Origin: an uncultured Synechococcus sp. | GTDB taxonomy: Bacteria > Cyanobacteriota > Cyanobacteriia > PCC-6307 > Cyanobiaceae | Direction: 5' to 3' | Length of the DNA: 64,000 bases | Assembly: GCA_913057985.1 (NCBI GenBank) | Contig: CAJXPL010000011.1 | Coordinates: 1 to 64,000 of the forward strand | In this document: positions 8,157 through 17,107 of the stretch, one piece after another | Position numbering within the stretch: position 1 is the stretch's first letter | Layout: each line of letters opens with the position of its first letter | The notes under the pieces: generated by a model | Seen by the model: the letters and a program-made list of their open reading frames with translations, nothing else | Databases searched by the model: none | Told to the model about the DNA's origin: nothing | Program-made: the position numbers and the translations under genes

Positions 8157-9452
8157 ATGGCACCGTTCGCACCGTTCAGCTGGTTCCGATCCGGGGGCGC
8201 AGAAGCCATTTGCCGGACAGGACTTTCCGCGAAAGCGTCTCTGGACGAAGCCGTCCGGGATGTGGTCGAGCAACTGGGGCGACCCAGGGACGAAGCCGAT
8301 CTCGCGCTGGTCTTCACCTCAACGGGTTACGCCACCGACCTGCCGCGGCTGCTGCCGATGTTGCGCGACCAGGTCAGAGCAAAGCATTGGATCGGATGCA
8401 CCGGTGGCGGCGTGGTGGGCACCCGCGGCGACGGCAGCGCTTCGGAACTGGAGCAGACTCCGGCCTTGAGCGTGACGCTGCTCTCCCTGCCGGGGGCCTC
8501 GATCGCCACCCGACACCTCAGCACGGACGAGCTGCCTGATCTGGATGGAGCAGCCCAGCAATGGCAGGACTGGGTTGGCATCACCCCCGAGGCTGCCCGC
8601 AGCCAGATCCTGCTGATCGACCCCACCAGCAGTGGCATCAACGACCTGATCAGCGGGCTGGACTATGCCTACCCAGGTGCCGAGAAGATTGGGGGCATCG
8701 CAGCGCCCCACAACAGTCCACACGGATCGCTGCTGCTGGATGACCAGGTCGTCACTGGCGCGGTGGTCTGTTCCATTGGAGGGAGCTGGCGACTCGAAAC
8801 GGTGGTGGCCCAGGGCTGTCGCCCCATCGGTCCGGTCTTCTCGATCGAGCAGGTGCAGCGCAACGTGCTGCTGGAACTGAGTGATGGCAGCAGCAAAGCC
8901 AGCCCCATCAATTGTCTGCAACGGGTCCTGGCCGACCTCAGTGAACGGGAGCGCGAACTGGTGCGTCACTCGTTGTTCCTCGGTGTGGAACGCTGCAGCC
9001 TGCGGCTGAACGCCAACGGAGCAGGCTCGGAAGCGAGTGCCTTCCTGATCCGCAACCTGATCGGAGTCGATCCCAACAATGGCGCCGTGGCCGTTGCAGA
9101 GCGGGTGCGCGCCGGCCAAAACGTGCAATTTCACCTGCGCGAAGCCACGGCCTCCCAGGACGAAGCTGTTGCCCTGCTAAGGGCAGCGACAACTGATTCT
9201 GACGACACGGTCCACTTCGGACTGCTCATGGCCTGCCTGGGACGGGGCCAGGGGCTGTTTGGTCGAGCCGATGGAGACATCAGCCTGGCGCGTCAACTGA
9301 TGCCAGACCTGCCTGTGGCGGGAGCGTTCTGCAACGGTGAGATCGGACCCGTCGGCGGGACAACACATCTGCATGGCTACACCGCCTGTTGGGGCTTGCT
9401 GCGCCAGGACCCCGACAGCTCCTCCGGCAGTGGCTCTGACAATCTCGATTGA
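8157..9452 (+). CDS. FIST-domain sensory protein
   Basis: The 431-residue protein (ATG 8157, MAPFAPFSWFRSGG) has an N-terminal FIST_N domain (about 30-225, with IGCTGGGVVG) and a C-terminal FIST_C domain (about 235-415, with AFCNGEIGPVGGTTHLHGYT). FIST domains are thought to bind small ligands such as amino acids and are usually linked to kinases or cyclases. Here there is no attached output domain and no signalling gene adjacent, so its output is unknown. It is divergent from DUF3177, 45 nt apart. Confidence 0.88.
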   Translation: MAPFAPFSWFRSGGAEAICRTGLSAKASLDEAVRDVVEQLGRPRDEADLALVFTSTGYATDLPRLLPMLRDQVRAKHWIGCTGGGVVGTRGDGSASELEQTPALSVTLLSLPGASIATRHLSTDELPDLDGAAQQWQDWVGITPEAARSQILLIDPTSSGINDLISGLDYAYPGAEKIGGIAAPHNSPHGSLLLDDQVVTGAVVCSIGGSWRLETVVAQGCRPIGPVFSIEQVQRNVLLELSDGSSKASPINCLQRVLADLSERERELVRHSLFLGVERCSLRLNANGAGSEASAFLIRNLIGVDPNNGAVAVAERVRAGQNVQFHLREATASQDEAVALLRAATTDSDDTVHFGLLMACLGRGQGLFGRADGDISLARQLMPDLPVAGAFCNGEIGPVGGTTHLHGYTACWGLLRQDPDSSSGSGSDNLD

Positions 9453-9476
9453 ACCGGATCGCACCGCTTCAGAACC

Positions 9477-10181
9477 TTGCGTCAGCACGTCAATCCCCTC
9501 AGCAGCTTCTTCCAGTTGCCGCTGGAATTACCACCACCCGAGCAGCTGTTTCGCGTTCCTGATCAGCCGATCCACCTTGATATCGGCTGCGCCCGTGGAC
9601 GCTGCCTGCTGGGCCTAGCCGAGCGTGATCCCCACTGGAACCATCTCGGCGTTGAAATCCGCCGACCGCTGGTGACGTCTGCCGATCGAGACGCACTCGC
9701 CTCGGAGCACGGCAATGTTCGGATCCTGTTCTGCAACGCCAACATCAGCCTGGAAGGCTGGATGAAGGCCCTGGAGCAGGACCGACTGCAACGGGTCTCG
9801 ATCCAATTCCCCGATCCCTGGTTCAAACGCAGGCACCACAAGCGCCGGGTCCTGCAGCCGGCGCTTCTGCTCGCCACCGCAACAGCCCTGCAGCCCGGCC
9901 GTGAGCTGTTTCTGCAGAGCGATGTTCTGGACGTGATTGAGCCGATGGTGGCGCTCACCGAACTCAGCGCCTGTTTTGATCGCCCCGCAGAGGATCAACG
10001 TCCCTGGCGCACCAACAACCCGCTTGCGGTTCCCACGGAACGGGAGCGCTACGTGCTTGAGCAAAACCTCCCCGTCTACCGGGTGCTCTATCGCCGGAAC
10101 CAGAATCCACTTCCTTCCGTGTCAGATCTGGAACAGCGCTGGCAGGAGATCGATAATCCGGCGGAAGCACTCACCACCTGA
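9477..10181 (+). CDS. trmB: tRNA (guanine-46-N7)-methyltransferase
   Basis: TrmB places m7G46 in the tRNA variable loop. The 234-residue protein shows the SAM motif [14 protein letters not shown] (about 32-45), the GVEIRRPLV segment, and the signature [15 protein letters not shown] (about 111-125). The start appears to be TTG 9477, because an in-frame stop (the FIST gene TGA) lies just upstream and no ATG or GTG intervenes; the product start MRQHVNPLS fits family members. Confidence 0.93.
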   Translation: MRQHVNPLSSFFQLPLELPPPEQLFRVPDQPIHLDIGCARGRCLLGLAERDPHWNHLGVEIRRPLVTSADRDALASEHGNVRILFCNANISLEGWMKALEQDRLQRVSIQFPDPWFKRRHHKRRVLQPALLLATATALQPGRELFLQSDVLDVIEPMVALTELSACFDRPAEDQRPWRTNNPLAVPTERERYVLEQNLPVYRVLYRRNQNPLPSVSDLEQRWQEIDNPAEALTT

Positions 10182-10190
10182 AGCCCCACG

Positions 10191-11507
10191 ATGGCCTCTG
10201 CGGATGCAACCCAGACGGCAAGCAGTGGGGCCCTGATGGTGCGCTGGCAGGGGGTGATCACTCCGGATCAGGCGGTGCTGAAACGCCTTGAAGGGCTGGC
10301 GGGACTCCTGCTGCTGGCCTTGTTCACGGGTCTTCCTTTCTTCACACGCACAGGCCTGGCCCTGGTGATTGCAGCCTGCGGCGTTCTTTGGCTGCTCTGG
10401 TGCCTCTGCAGTCCGCCACCTCAGCGCATCGGAACCATCTCGCGCTGGCTGATGCTTTTTCTGGCCATTGCGATTGTGGCCACGGGATGTTCTCCAGTTC
10501 CAATCGCCGCCAGCAAAGGCCTGATCAAACTGCTCAGCTACCTGGGCGTTTATGCCTTGCTCTGCAAGCTGCTGCTGAGCAACAGCCGATGGTGGAACCG
10601 GCTGATCGCCGGACTGCTGAGTGGCGGCCTCTTCAGCAGTGTTCTGGCTTTGCGACAGCTGTATGCCTCCAATGAGGCACTGGCGGGCTGGGCCGATCCG
10701 AATTCCATCAGTGCCGGCACCGTTCGGATCTATGGCCCCCTGGGAAACCCCAACCTCCTGGCCGGTTACCTGCTGGCGCTGATTCCCTTCGCAGCGATCG
10801 CACTGGTGCGCTGGCGTGGGGTGGGAGCCCAGCTGTTTGCCGGAACCACATTGGTGTTGGCAGCAACAGCCACGCTGTTCACCTACAGCCGCGGCGGCTG
10901 GCTGGGAATAGTTGCTGCCGGTGCCGTGCTGCTGTTGTTGCTGCTGCTGCGATGGACACGCCACTGGCCTCCGCTCTGGAGACGTCTTGTGCCTCTGGCC
11001 GTGCTGCTGGTTGGAGCCGCTTGCCTTGTGGTGGCGGCCACCCAGATCGATCCGATCCGCACGCGCATCACAAGCCTGCTGGCGGGACGGGGGGATAGTT
11101 CCAACAACTTCCGCATCAACGTCTGGATGGCGGCCATCCAGATGGTGCAAGACCGTCCCTGGTTGGGCATCGGCCCTGGCAATACGGCGTTCAACAGCAT
11201 CTATCCCCTGTATCAGCAACCGAAGTTCAACGCCCTCAGTGCCTACTCCGTTCCCTTGGAAATCCTGGTGGAAACCGGCATTCCCGGGCTGCTGGCCTGC
11301 CTGGGATTGCTGGCCAGCAGCCTGAGGCAGGGCCTCAAGCAGCTCAATTCCGATGCTCCAAGCGCCTTGGCATCCATCGCCAGCCTCGCTGCCATCGCTG
11401 GCCTGCTGATGCAGGGCAGCACCGACACAATTTTCTTCCGCCCCGAAGTGCAGCTGATCGGCTGGTTTGCTCTGGCCAGCCTGGTGAGTCGACCCAGGGA
11501 ATCATGA
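10191..11507 (+). CDS. ictB: IctB-family putative bicarbonate transporter / O-antigen ligase-like
   Basis: A 438-residue polytopic membrane protein of about ten helices. It carries the Wzy/O-antigen-ligase family segment GPLGNPNLLAGYLLALIP (about 182-199), FTYSRGGWLGI and the periplasmic DRPWLGIGPGNTAFNSIYP. This arrangement fits the cyanobacterial IctB family, first linked to inorganic carbon accumulation; true biochemical activity is still disputed. It follows trmB by 9 nt and overlaps the next gene by 4 nt (ATGA). Confidence 0.8.
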   Translation: MASADATQTASSGALMVRWQGVITPDQAVLKRLEGLAGLLLLALFTGLPFFTRTGLALVIAACGVLWLLWCLCSPPPQRIGTISRWLMLFLAIAIVATGCSPVPIAASKGLIKLLSYLGVYALLCKLLLSNSRWWNRLIAGLLSGGLFSSVLALRQLYASNEALAGWADPNSISAGTVRIYGPLGNPNLLAGYLLALIPFAAIALVRWRGVGAQLFAGTTLVLAATATLFTYSRGGWLGIVAAGAVLLLLLLLRWTRHWPPLWRRLVPLAVLLVGAACLVVAATQIDPIRTRITSLLAGRGDSSNNFRINVWMAAIQMVQDRPWLGIGPGNTAFNSIYPLYQQPKFNALSAYSVPLEILVETGIPGLLACLGLLASSLRQGLKQLNSDAPSALASIASLAAIAGLLMQGSTDTIFFRPEVQLIGWFALASLVSRPRES

Positions 11508-12457
11508 GACTGCTCGCTGGCTTCGATGCCGGACAGACGCACACCCGCTGCCGCCTCAGCGTGGTTCAAAACGGCGTGCACCAGCCTGTTGGAGAAGGCG
11601 AGGGCCCCGGAGTCAGCCACCTGGATGCCCCTCAGGGTGAACGTCGTTTCCTCGAGGCGATCAGCACCAGTGCGCAGGAGGCCCTGAAAAATCACCCCGA
11701 TGGCGTGATCCAGGCGGCCGTTGTGGGAGCCAGCGGCATCGAACACGGAACAGCATTGCAAGAGCGTGCTGAACGTTTGGTGGGGCAAGCCCTGGCCATC
11801 GGTGATGACACAGGCTTGACCAAGGTGCTGGTCACTGGAGACGAACGCACCGCCTTGCGAGGTGCGATGCCTGAAGGCGCAGGAATCCTGGCGATCAGCG
11901 GCACCGGAATGATCGTGCTGGGCCGAGACGAGAACGGCCATGAACACCGCTGTGGCGGCTGGGGATGGCTGCTCGATGGAGCCGGCTCGGCCTTTGATCT
12001 GGGCCACCAGGGATTGCAGCTGACCCTGCGCATGGCCGATGGACGCCTGCCCGACCATCCGCTGCGCCTGCAGATCTGGAATCAGATGTGCTGCGACAGC
12101 CACGCCGCAGTGAAAGCCCGGGTGGTGCAGCAGGACTTCGGCACGGCTGACTTTGCAGCCTTGGCTCCACTGGTGGTGGAAGCCGCATCCAAGGACTGCC
12201 CTGGCGCAGAGGAGATCGTTCAGGGATCGGCAGCAGCCCTCTCCCGCTGCATCAGCACCGTGGCCCAGCAGCTTTCCCTGCGCTCCCCCCTGGTGGTCTG
12301 CCATGGAGGAGCCGTCACCCATCTCCAGGGGTTCCGCACAGCCGTGCAACAGGCCATCCATCAGTCGATTCCCGAAGCCCGATGGGGCAAGGCCAAGGGC
12401 GATGCCTGTGATGGCGCCCTCCTGATGGCCGAGGCCTTAAGCCTCAGGCCGCGTTGA
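11504..12457 (+). CDS. BadF/BcrA-type ATPase, N-acetylglucosamine-kinase-like
   Basis: The 317-residue protein belongs to the ASKHA superfamily: phosphate-1 motif LAGFDAGQTHTRC (about 4-16), AGILAISGTGMIVLG (about 126-140) and GGWGWLLDGAGSAFDLG (about 150-166). The double-glycine G-G-W-G-W-L pattern is typical of BadF/BadG and eukaryotic-type GlcNAc kinases. Convergence with glmM (14-nt overlap) supports a role in amino-sugar recycling, but the substrate is inferred. Confidence 0.82.
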   Translation: MRLLAGFDAGQTHTRCRLSVVQNGVHQPVGEGEGPGVSHLDAPQGERRFLEAISTSAQEALKNHPDGVIQAAVVGASGIEHGTALQERAERLVGQALAIGDDTGLTKVLVTGDERTALRGAMPEGAGILAISGTGMIVLGRDENGHEHRCGGWGWLLDGAGSAFDLGHQGLQLTLRMADGRLPDHPLRLQIWNQMCCDSHAAVKARVVQQDFGTADFAALAPLVVEAASKDCPGAEEIVQGSAAALSRCISTVAQQLSLRSPLVVCHGGAVTHLQGFRTAVQQAIHQSIPEARWGKAKGDACDGALLMAEALSLRPR

Positions 12458-13838
12458 GATGATCCTCGGCAACGGCGGCCAGATGCCCCGTCCAATGCTC
12501 CACAGCGTCCGACTGCTCGGCTTCCACCATCACCCGCAACACGGGCTCCGTACCACTGGCCCGCACCAAAATGCGACCGGTCTCGCCCATCGACTGCTCC
12601 GCTGAAGCAATGGCGTCGGTGAGAGCAGTGCAAGCGCTCCAGTTCTTACGACGCAAACGGTCCATCACCCGCACATTGACCAATTTCTGCGGGTAGGCCT
12701 GGAAACTGCGGTCCAACCAATCGCTCAGGCTGATGCCCTGGGCATGGCACAAGGTGGCCAACTGAACGGCGGTCAGAACACCATCGCCACACAGCCCATG
12801 GGAGGCGGAAAGGATGTGGCCGGATTGTTCTCCACCGAGGCCCGCGCCACTGGCCACCATGGCGGCATGGACGTGCTGATCCCCCACCGGCGTGCGATCG
12901 AGAGTGCCGCCCCGCTGCTGCCAGGCACGCTCGAAGCCAAGGTTCGACATCACAGTGGCCACCAACCGCTGATCGGGGAGCGCCTGCTGCCCCTGCAGCA
13001 CGGATCCCCAGAGAAACAGCACGTGGTCGCCGTCGATGATGCGGCCGCGGCCGTCCACCGCCAGCATCCGATCGGCATCACCATCAAAGGCAAATCCCAT
13101 CGCCGCGCCGCGCTCGATCACAGCCCGTTGCAGCGGTTCCAGATGGGTTGACCCGCAAGCAACGTTGATGCGGGAGCCATCGGGTTCCCCATGGAGCACG
13201 GTGAGATCAGCCCCCAGGGCACGGAAGGCATCGGCACCGCACGCCGTCGCGGATCCCCAGCAGAGGTCCAAAACGATGGGAACGCCATCCAGTCGGCGTT
13301 CAGCCACCGATTGCTGCAACACCTCTCTGTAGCCATCCAGGAGATCGGCGCTGGATCGCGCCACACCGCAGCGGAATGTTGCTTGCTCAGCCATGGGCGT
13401 CTGCCCCTGCAGACCGGCTTCCACCTGGGCTTGACGGGAGGCGCTGAGTTTGGCGCCATCGGCCCCAAACACTTTGATGCCGTTGTCTGCAGGGGGGTTA
13501 TGGCTGGCGGAGACCATCAGGCCGCCGGCGGCCCTCAGCTGGCGGATCAACAACGGAACCGCCGGCGTCGGACAGAGCCCAAGGGTCCACACATCGCGAC
13601 CAGCGGCCGTCAAGCCGGCCGTCAGGGCAGCAACCACCATGCTGCCGCTGGTCCGGGAGTCCATCCCGATCAGAACAGGACCTTCCGCCTCCAGAACCCG
13701 ACCGACCCAGTAGCCCACCTGAAGACATAGAGCGGGGGTGAGAACCGTGCCGGCGAGCCCACGGATTCCATCGGTTCCAAACACTGGCGCAGCGTCACCG
13801 AGAGCGGGGCCGATCGGGGAGCACGCCTCTTGAACCAT
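12444..13838 (-). CDS. glmM: Phosphoglucosamine mutase
   Basis: GlmM converts glucosamine-6-P to glucosamine-1-P for UDP-GlcNAc and peptidoglycan synthesis. From ATG 13838 the 464-residue protein shows FGTDGIRG (about 20-27), the catalytic phosphoserine loop VSASHNPPADNGIKVFG (about 107-123), the metal loop AFDGDADR and the phosphate-binding VRASGTEPVLRVM near the C-terminus. The longer frame to 13928 would overlap the divergent transglycosylase leader. It overlaps the GlcNAc-kinase-like gene tail to tail. Confidence 0.94.
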   Translation of the reverse strand: MVQEACSPIGPALGDAAPVFGTDGIRGLAGTVLTPALCLQVGYWVGRVLEAEGPVLIGMDSRTSGSMVVAALTAGLTAAGRDVWTLGLCPTPAVPLLIRQLRAAGGLMVSASHNPPADNGIKVFGADGAKLSASRQAQVEAGLQGQTPMAEQATFRCGVARSSADLLDGYREVLQQSVAERRLDGVPIVLDLCWGSATACGADAFRALGADLTVLHGEPDGSRINVACGSTHLEPLQRAVIERGAAMGFAFDGDADRMLAVDGRGRIIDGDHVLFLWGSVLQGQQALPDQRLVATVMSNLGFERAWQQRGGTLDRTPVGDQHVHAAMVASGAGLGGEQSGHILSASHGLCGDGVLTAVQLATLCHAQGISLSDWLDRSFQAYPQKLVNVRVMDRLRRKNWSACTALTDAIASAEQSMGETGRILVRASGTEPVLRVMVEAEQSDAVEHWTGHLAAVAEDHLNAA

Positions 13839-13982
13839 GGGTCTCAATCGTGGACAGCACCATAGGAAGCACCTCTGAGGCTGATTCCCAGGGACGTGAC
13901 AGGTGCAGCTCTGCCCTCCACGGCCCACAGGCGATCAAAGGCTCGCCAACTCTCTTTGAAGCATCAGAATGAAACGAGCTCC

Positions 13983-16121
13983 ATGTTGGGTGTGCAGGCA
14001 GGGCCGCCAATCGGAACGCTGCTGCTGCTTTCGGTTGCTGGTTTCAGTGGGTTAGCTGCATGGGGCGGGCAGCTGCTTCTGAACAAGCAGCATCAGCGCC
14101 TCACGCCTGAAGTCTCGCAGGCAAGGCTCTGGCAGCACTACCGCTGGGCCATCGATCCGCAGACCCGTCGAGAGGCCGCCCTATTGATGGTGGCGAGGGA
14201 TGGGTCACCGCAACTGCTCCATGGCCAAGGCTGGGGGCGCGATCCGATGGCGGCCGTGGTGCTCGAACGGGCAGCCCTCACCACTGCCGCCCAGGGCAAG
14301 CCATCGGACGCTGCTGAGACCTGGCAGCGCCTGTTGGATCGCTTTCCCGAAGCACCCGGCTCCGCTTGGGCTCGATTGGCGCTTGGCAACAACAATCCCG
14401 TTCTTCATCAGCAGCTGCTCCAACAGCAACCCGCACACCCCGCAGCACTGACCCTGGCGGCTCGGGATGGCTCCGAAGCGCTAGCAAGCCATCAAGGCGC
14501 CTTGCACCTGGCCCGTTGGAATGCGCGCCGAGCCGGCGCCCTTGGGCTGATGCGTGACGCCTGCGAGGCCACGGGGGCGCAGGCACCTCAACCCGACCAA
14601 CGCCAAACCTTGGCGCAAGCACTGGCAAAACAAGGCCATGCCGACACCGCAGTGACCTGTCTACAGGAGCTTGAGGCCTCCCCTGAGACCCAGCTGGCCA
14701 TCGGTCGTTCCCTGCTGCTGCATGGCGACCCTGATGCAGGTACAGCCCGGCTGCTGACCCTGGCGCAGAACCACCCAAACCACCCCGCCAGCCTTGAAGC
14801 AGCACGAATCTTGAGTGAACCGCTCGATGCCCAGCCTGGGGTTCTGGATGCGCTTCCGGCTGCCCTTGAGGAGCGCTCAGCCGCTGTTGCCGCAGCTCGC
14901 GTGCGACTCGCCGGCGGCGATGGGGCGGATGCCGCCCTGAGCCGCTGGCCCAACGACCCCGACATCTGGCAACTCCAATGGGACCTCGCCCGCGAGGCAT
15001 TTCTGGCTGGAGATTGGGATCGTGCCCGCGCCCTGCTGGAACGCCCCGATGAGGATGGCCCCCTGCCTCCACCGTTGGAGACGCGGCGGCTGTTCTGGTT
15101 GGGGCTTAGCCACAAGCAACTCGGCGAAACGACAAAGGCAGAACGGAGCTGGCGCCGCCTGATCGGGGCCTTCCCCGGGGGCTACTACCGCTGGCGCGCC
15201 ATGGAGCACCTGGGTGTGGCCGAACCCCTGGCGTTGCGATCCCCAGACCCGCAGCAGGAGCCGCCAGCCTGGCAACCGCTCAACAGCCATCACCGCCTGG
15301 TGAACGAGCTTTGGCGCCTGGGCCAGGTGCACGCCGCCTGGGAGGCCTGGCAGGCCCAGGCAGACCCTGCAGTCCCGCCGCCACCTGAAGAACGTCTCGC
15401 CGAAGGCAGGCTGCGCCTTGCCGTCGGGGACACCTGGATGGGCCTGGACCAGCTCTGGTGGCTCAGCCTCCGCTGGCGTGATCCGAGCTGCCATCAACGG
15501 ACTCTCCTGCATCGCAGCCAATTCCCTCGCCTCTTCGAAGCTGAGATCCAGACAGCGGCAGAGCAAGCAGGCGTTCAGGCCAATCTGCTGCGAGCGATCG
15601 CCAAACAGGAATCACGCTTTGCGCCTGGTGTCGTCTCCCCTGCTGGGGCCGTAGGCGTGATGCAATTGATGCCTTCCACAGCCACAGAGATGGCTGACGC
15701 ACCAACCAGCACGTTGATGCTGACGGATCCCGCCGACAACTTCGAACTGGGCGCGCGCTACCTCCACCACTTGCTGGAGCAATGGGAAAGCGACCCCTTT
15801 CGGAGCATTGCCAGCTACAACGCCGGGCCAGGTGCTGTGGCTTCTTGGGTGCAACCCACGGATCAAGACGACGATGCGCTCTGGGTGGAACGCATTCCCT
15901 ACCCGGAAACACGCTTCTACACCAAGAAAGTGCTGGACAATCTGCTCGGCTACCTAGGCGGCAATCAATCGTTCTGCAACGAGACTGGCGCTGGGATGGG
16001 GCAGAAGCGTGCCGGCGACGATGCCAGCGATCACGACCAGACTCATCAGAAGCAGGCAGATCCCGGCGGCGGGCAGAACACCGATGCGGATGAGATCGAG
16101 CCTGGCCAAGAGCACGGCTGA
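13983..16121 (+). CDS. Soluble lytic murein transglycosylase (SLT domain)
   Basis: Cleaves the glycan strand of peptidoglycan to anhydromuropeptides. From ATG 13983 (712 aa): an N-terminal membrane anchor (about 10-30), a long helical TPR-like region, and a C-terminal SLT domain with catalytic-Glu motif AKQESRFAPGVVSPAGAVG, then MQLMPSTA and SIASYNAGPGAV. The last 56 codons (15954-16121) lie opposite a membrane-protein gene, and are rich in Gln, Asp, Gly and His as expected from antisense reading, so the true end may have been shorter. GTG 13896 is an alternative start. Confidence 0.88.
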   Translation: MLGVQAGPPIGTLLLLSVAGFSGLAAWGGQLLLNKQHQRLTPEVSQARLWQHYRWAIDPQTRREAALLMVARDGSPQLLHGQGWGRDPMAAVVLERAALTTAAQGKPSDAAETWQRLLDRFPEAPGSAWARLALGNNNPVLHQQLLQQQPAHPAALTLAARDGSEALASHQGALHLARWNARRAGALGLMRDACEATGAQAPQPDQRQTLAQALAKQGHADTAVTCLQELEASPETQLAIGRSLLLHGDPDAGTARLLTLAQNHPNHPASLEAARILSEPLDAQPGVLDALPAALEERSAAVAAARVRLAGGDGADAALSRWPNDPDIWQLQWDLAREAFLAGDWDRARALLERPDEDGPLPPPLETRRLFWLGLSHKQLGETTKAERSWRRLIGAFPGGYYRWRAMEHLGVAEPLALRSPDPQQEPPAWQPLNSHHRLVNELWRLGQVHAAWEAWQAQADPAVPPPPEERLAEGRLRLAVGDTWMGLDQLWWLSLRWRDPSCHQRTLLHRSQFPRLFEAEIQTAAEQAGVQANLLRAIAKQESRFAPGVVSPAGAVGVMQLMPSTATEMADAPTSTLMLTDPADNFELGARYLHHLLEQWESDPFRSIASYNAGPGAVASWVQPTDQDDDALWVERIPYPETRFYTKKVLDNLLGYLGGNQSFCNETGAGMGQKRAGDDASDHDQTHQKQADPGGGQNTDADEIEPGQEHG

Positions 16122-16457
16122 GGCCAGGATCAAAACGTCGGTGAGCACATTGAGCTTCAGCAGGTAGATGCCACCGGTGATCACCACCAGCAGCGTGACC
16201 ACCAACGTCATCACTCGGCTCGACGCCATCAGCAACGACACCTGGCGCAACAGCAGATCGGGCATGGTGCAGAAGACGACAACCACCTGCGTCTGCAGCA
16301 GCACAAGAGACCAGAACCAGGCCGCACTCACGCCATAGAGAGACGTGAAGGAGGGCTGAACAATTTGCCAATGGTTGCCGAGCACAACCGCAACGAGAAA
16401 CAGCACCGTCAGCAACGGCGCCCGAACCGGAAGGCTCAGCAGTCGCAGAATTGACAT
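15954..16457 (-). CDS. Conserved membrane protein, 167 aa, unrecognised
   Basis: From ATG 16457 (MSILRLLSLPVRAPLLTVLF) the protein has four or five strongly hydrophobic segments and almost no long loops. Position-specific charge is low (R/H at the start and RLDLIRIG about residue 116). I do not recognise the family; it looks like a small integral membrane protein of unknown role. Its last 168 nt are overlapped by the convergent transglycosylase frame. Confidence 0.6.
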   Translation of the reverse strand: MSILRLLSLPVRAPLLTVLFLVAVVLGNHWQIVQPSFTSLYGVSAAWFWSLVLLQTQVVVVFCTMPDLLLRQVSLLMASSRVMTLVVTLLVVITGGIYLLKLNVLTDVLILASAVLLARLDLIRIGVLPAAGICLLLMSLVVIAGIVAGTLLPHPSASLVAERLIAA

Positions 16458-16520
16458 GGCGTCAAGGTAGCGGCGGCCTTTCGAAGTAGCTGCCAGAGTG
16501 ATCGCTGCGGTTGACGTGCG

Positions 16521-17096
16521 ATGACAGGCACCCCGGAGTCTTCGCCCCTGGGCACAGCGCAGCGATGGGTGCTGGTGCTGATTGCGGTGGCTCTGGCCAT
16601 GGGCCTGGTTGTCCTACGCGGTGGCATTCAGAGCGAAAGCCCGATGGAGCAGCTGGCGAGACGATCCCTCGACCCACAAATAGCGTTAACCAACGGACGC
16701 CCAACGCTGATCGAGTTCTACGCCGATTGGTGCCAGGTCTGCAGAGAGATGGCACCTTCGATGCTGGCTTTGGAGAAGCAATCGCGAGATCGACTCGATG
16801 TTGTTCTGGTCAACGTCGACAACCCCCGTTGGCAAGATCTGGTTGATCGCTACGACGTCAACGGCATTCCCCAGTTGAACCTGTTCAACGCTGAGGGGGA
16901 AGCCAAGGGGCGATCCCTCGGCTTGCGCAGCGCTGAGGAACTCCAGCTGCTCACCACAGCACTGCTTGAAAATCAGCCGTTGCCGGCCTTGCCTGGCGTC
17001 GGCAACATCAGCCAGCTGCCGACGCCCCCCTCTGCGAACAACGCGATGGCAGGGGCCTCGAGCCCAGCCAACGCGGGGCCCCGCAGCCATGGTTGA
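16521..17096 (+). CDS. txlA: Membrane-anchored thioredoxin-like protein (TxlA/HCF164 type)
   Basis: The 191-residue protein has one N-terminal membrane helix (about 15-32) and a thioredoxin fold with active site WCQVC (C71 and C74), followed by the cis-Pro segment NGIPQLNLF. This matches cyanobacterial TxlA and plant HCF164, which pass reducing power across the thylakoid for cytochrome assembly. The Pro/Ala-rich C-terminal tail is low-complexity. It ends just before thyX. Confidence 0.85.
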   Translation: MTGTPESSPLGTAQRWVLVLIAVALAMGLVVLRGGIQSESPMEQLARRSLDPQIALTNGRPTLIEFYADWCQVCREMAPSMLALEKQSRDRLDVVLVNVDNPRWQDLVDRYDVNGIPQLNLFNAEGEAKGRSLGLRSAEELQLLTTALLENQPLPALPGVGNISQLPTPPSANNAMAGASSPANAGPRSHG

Positions 17097-17107
17097 TACG
17101 CCTCGCC

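Noticed and set aside
10122-11219. 365-codon minus-strand open frame rich in Gln, Ser and Asn
   Set aside because: Antisense to ictB; the composition is the mirror of Leu/Ala-rich membrane helices.
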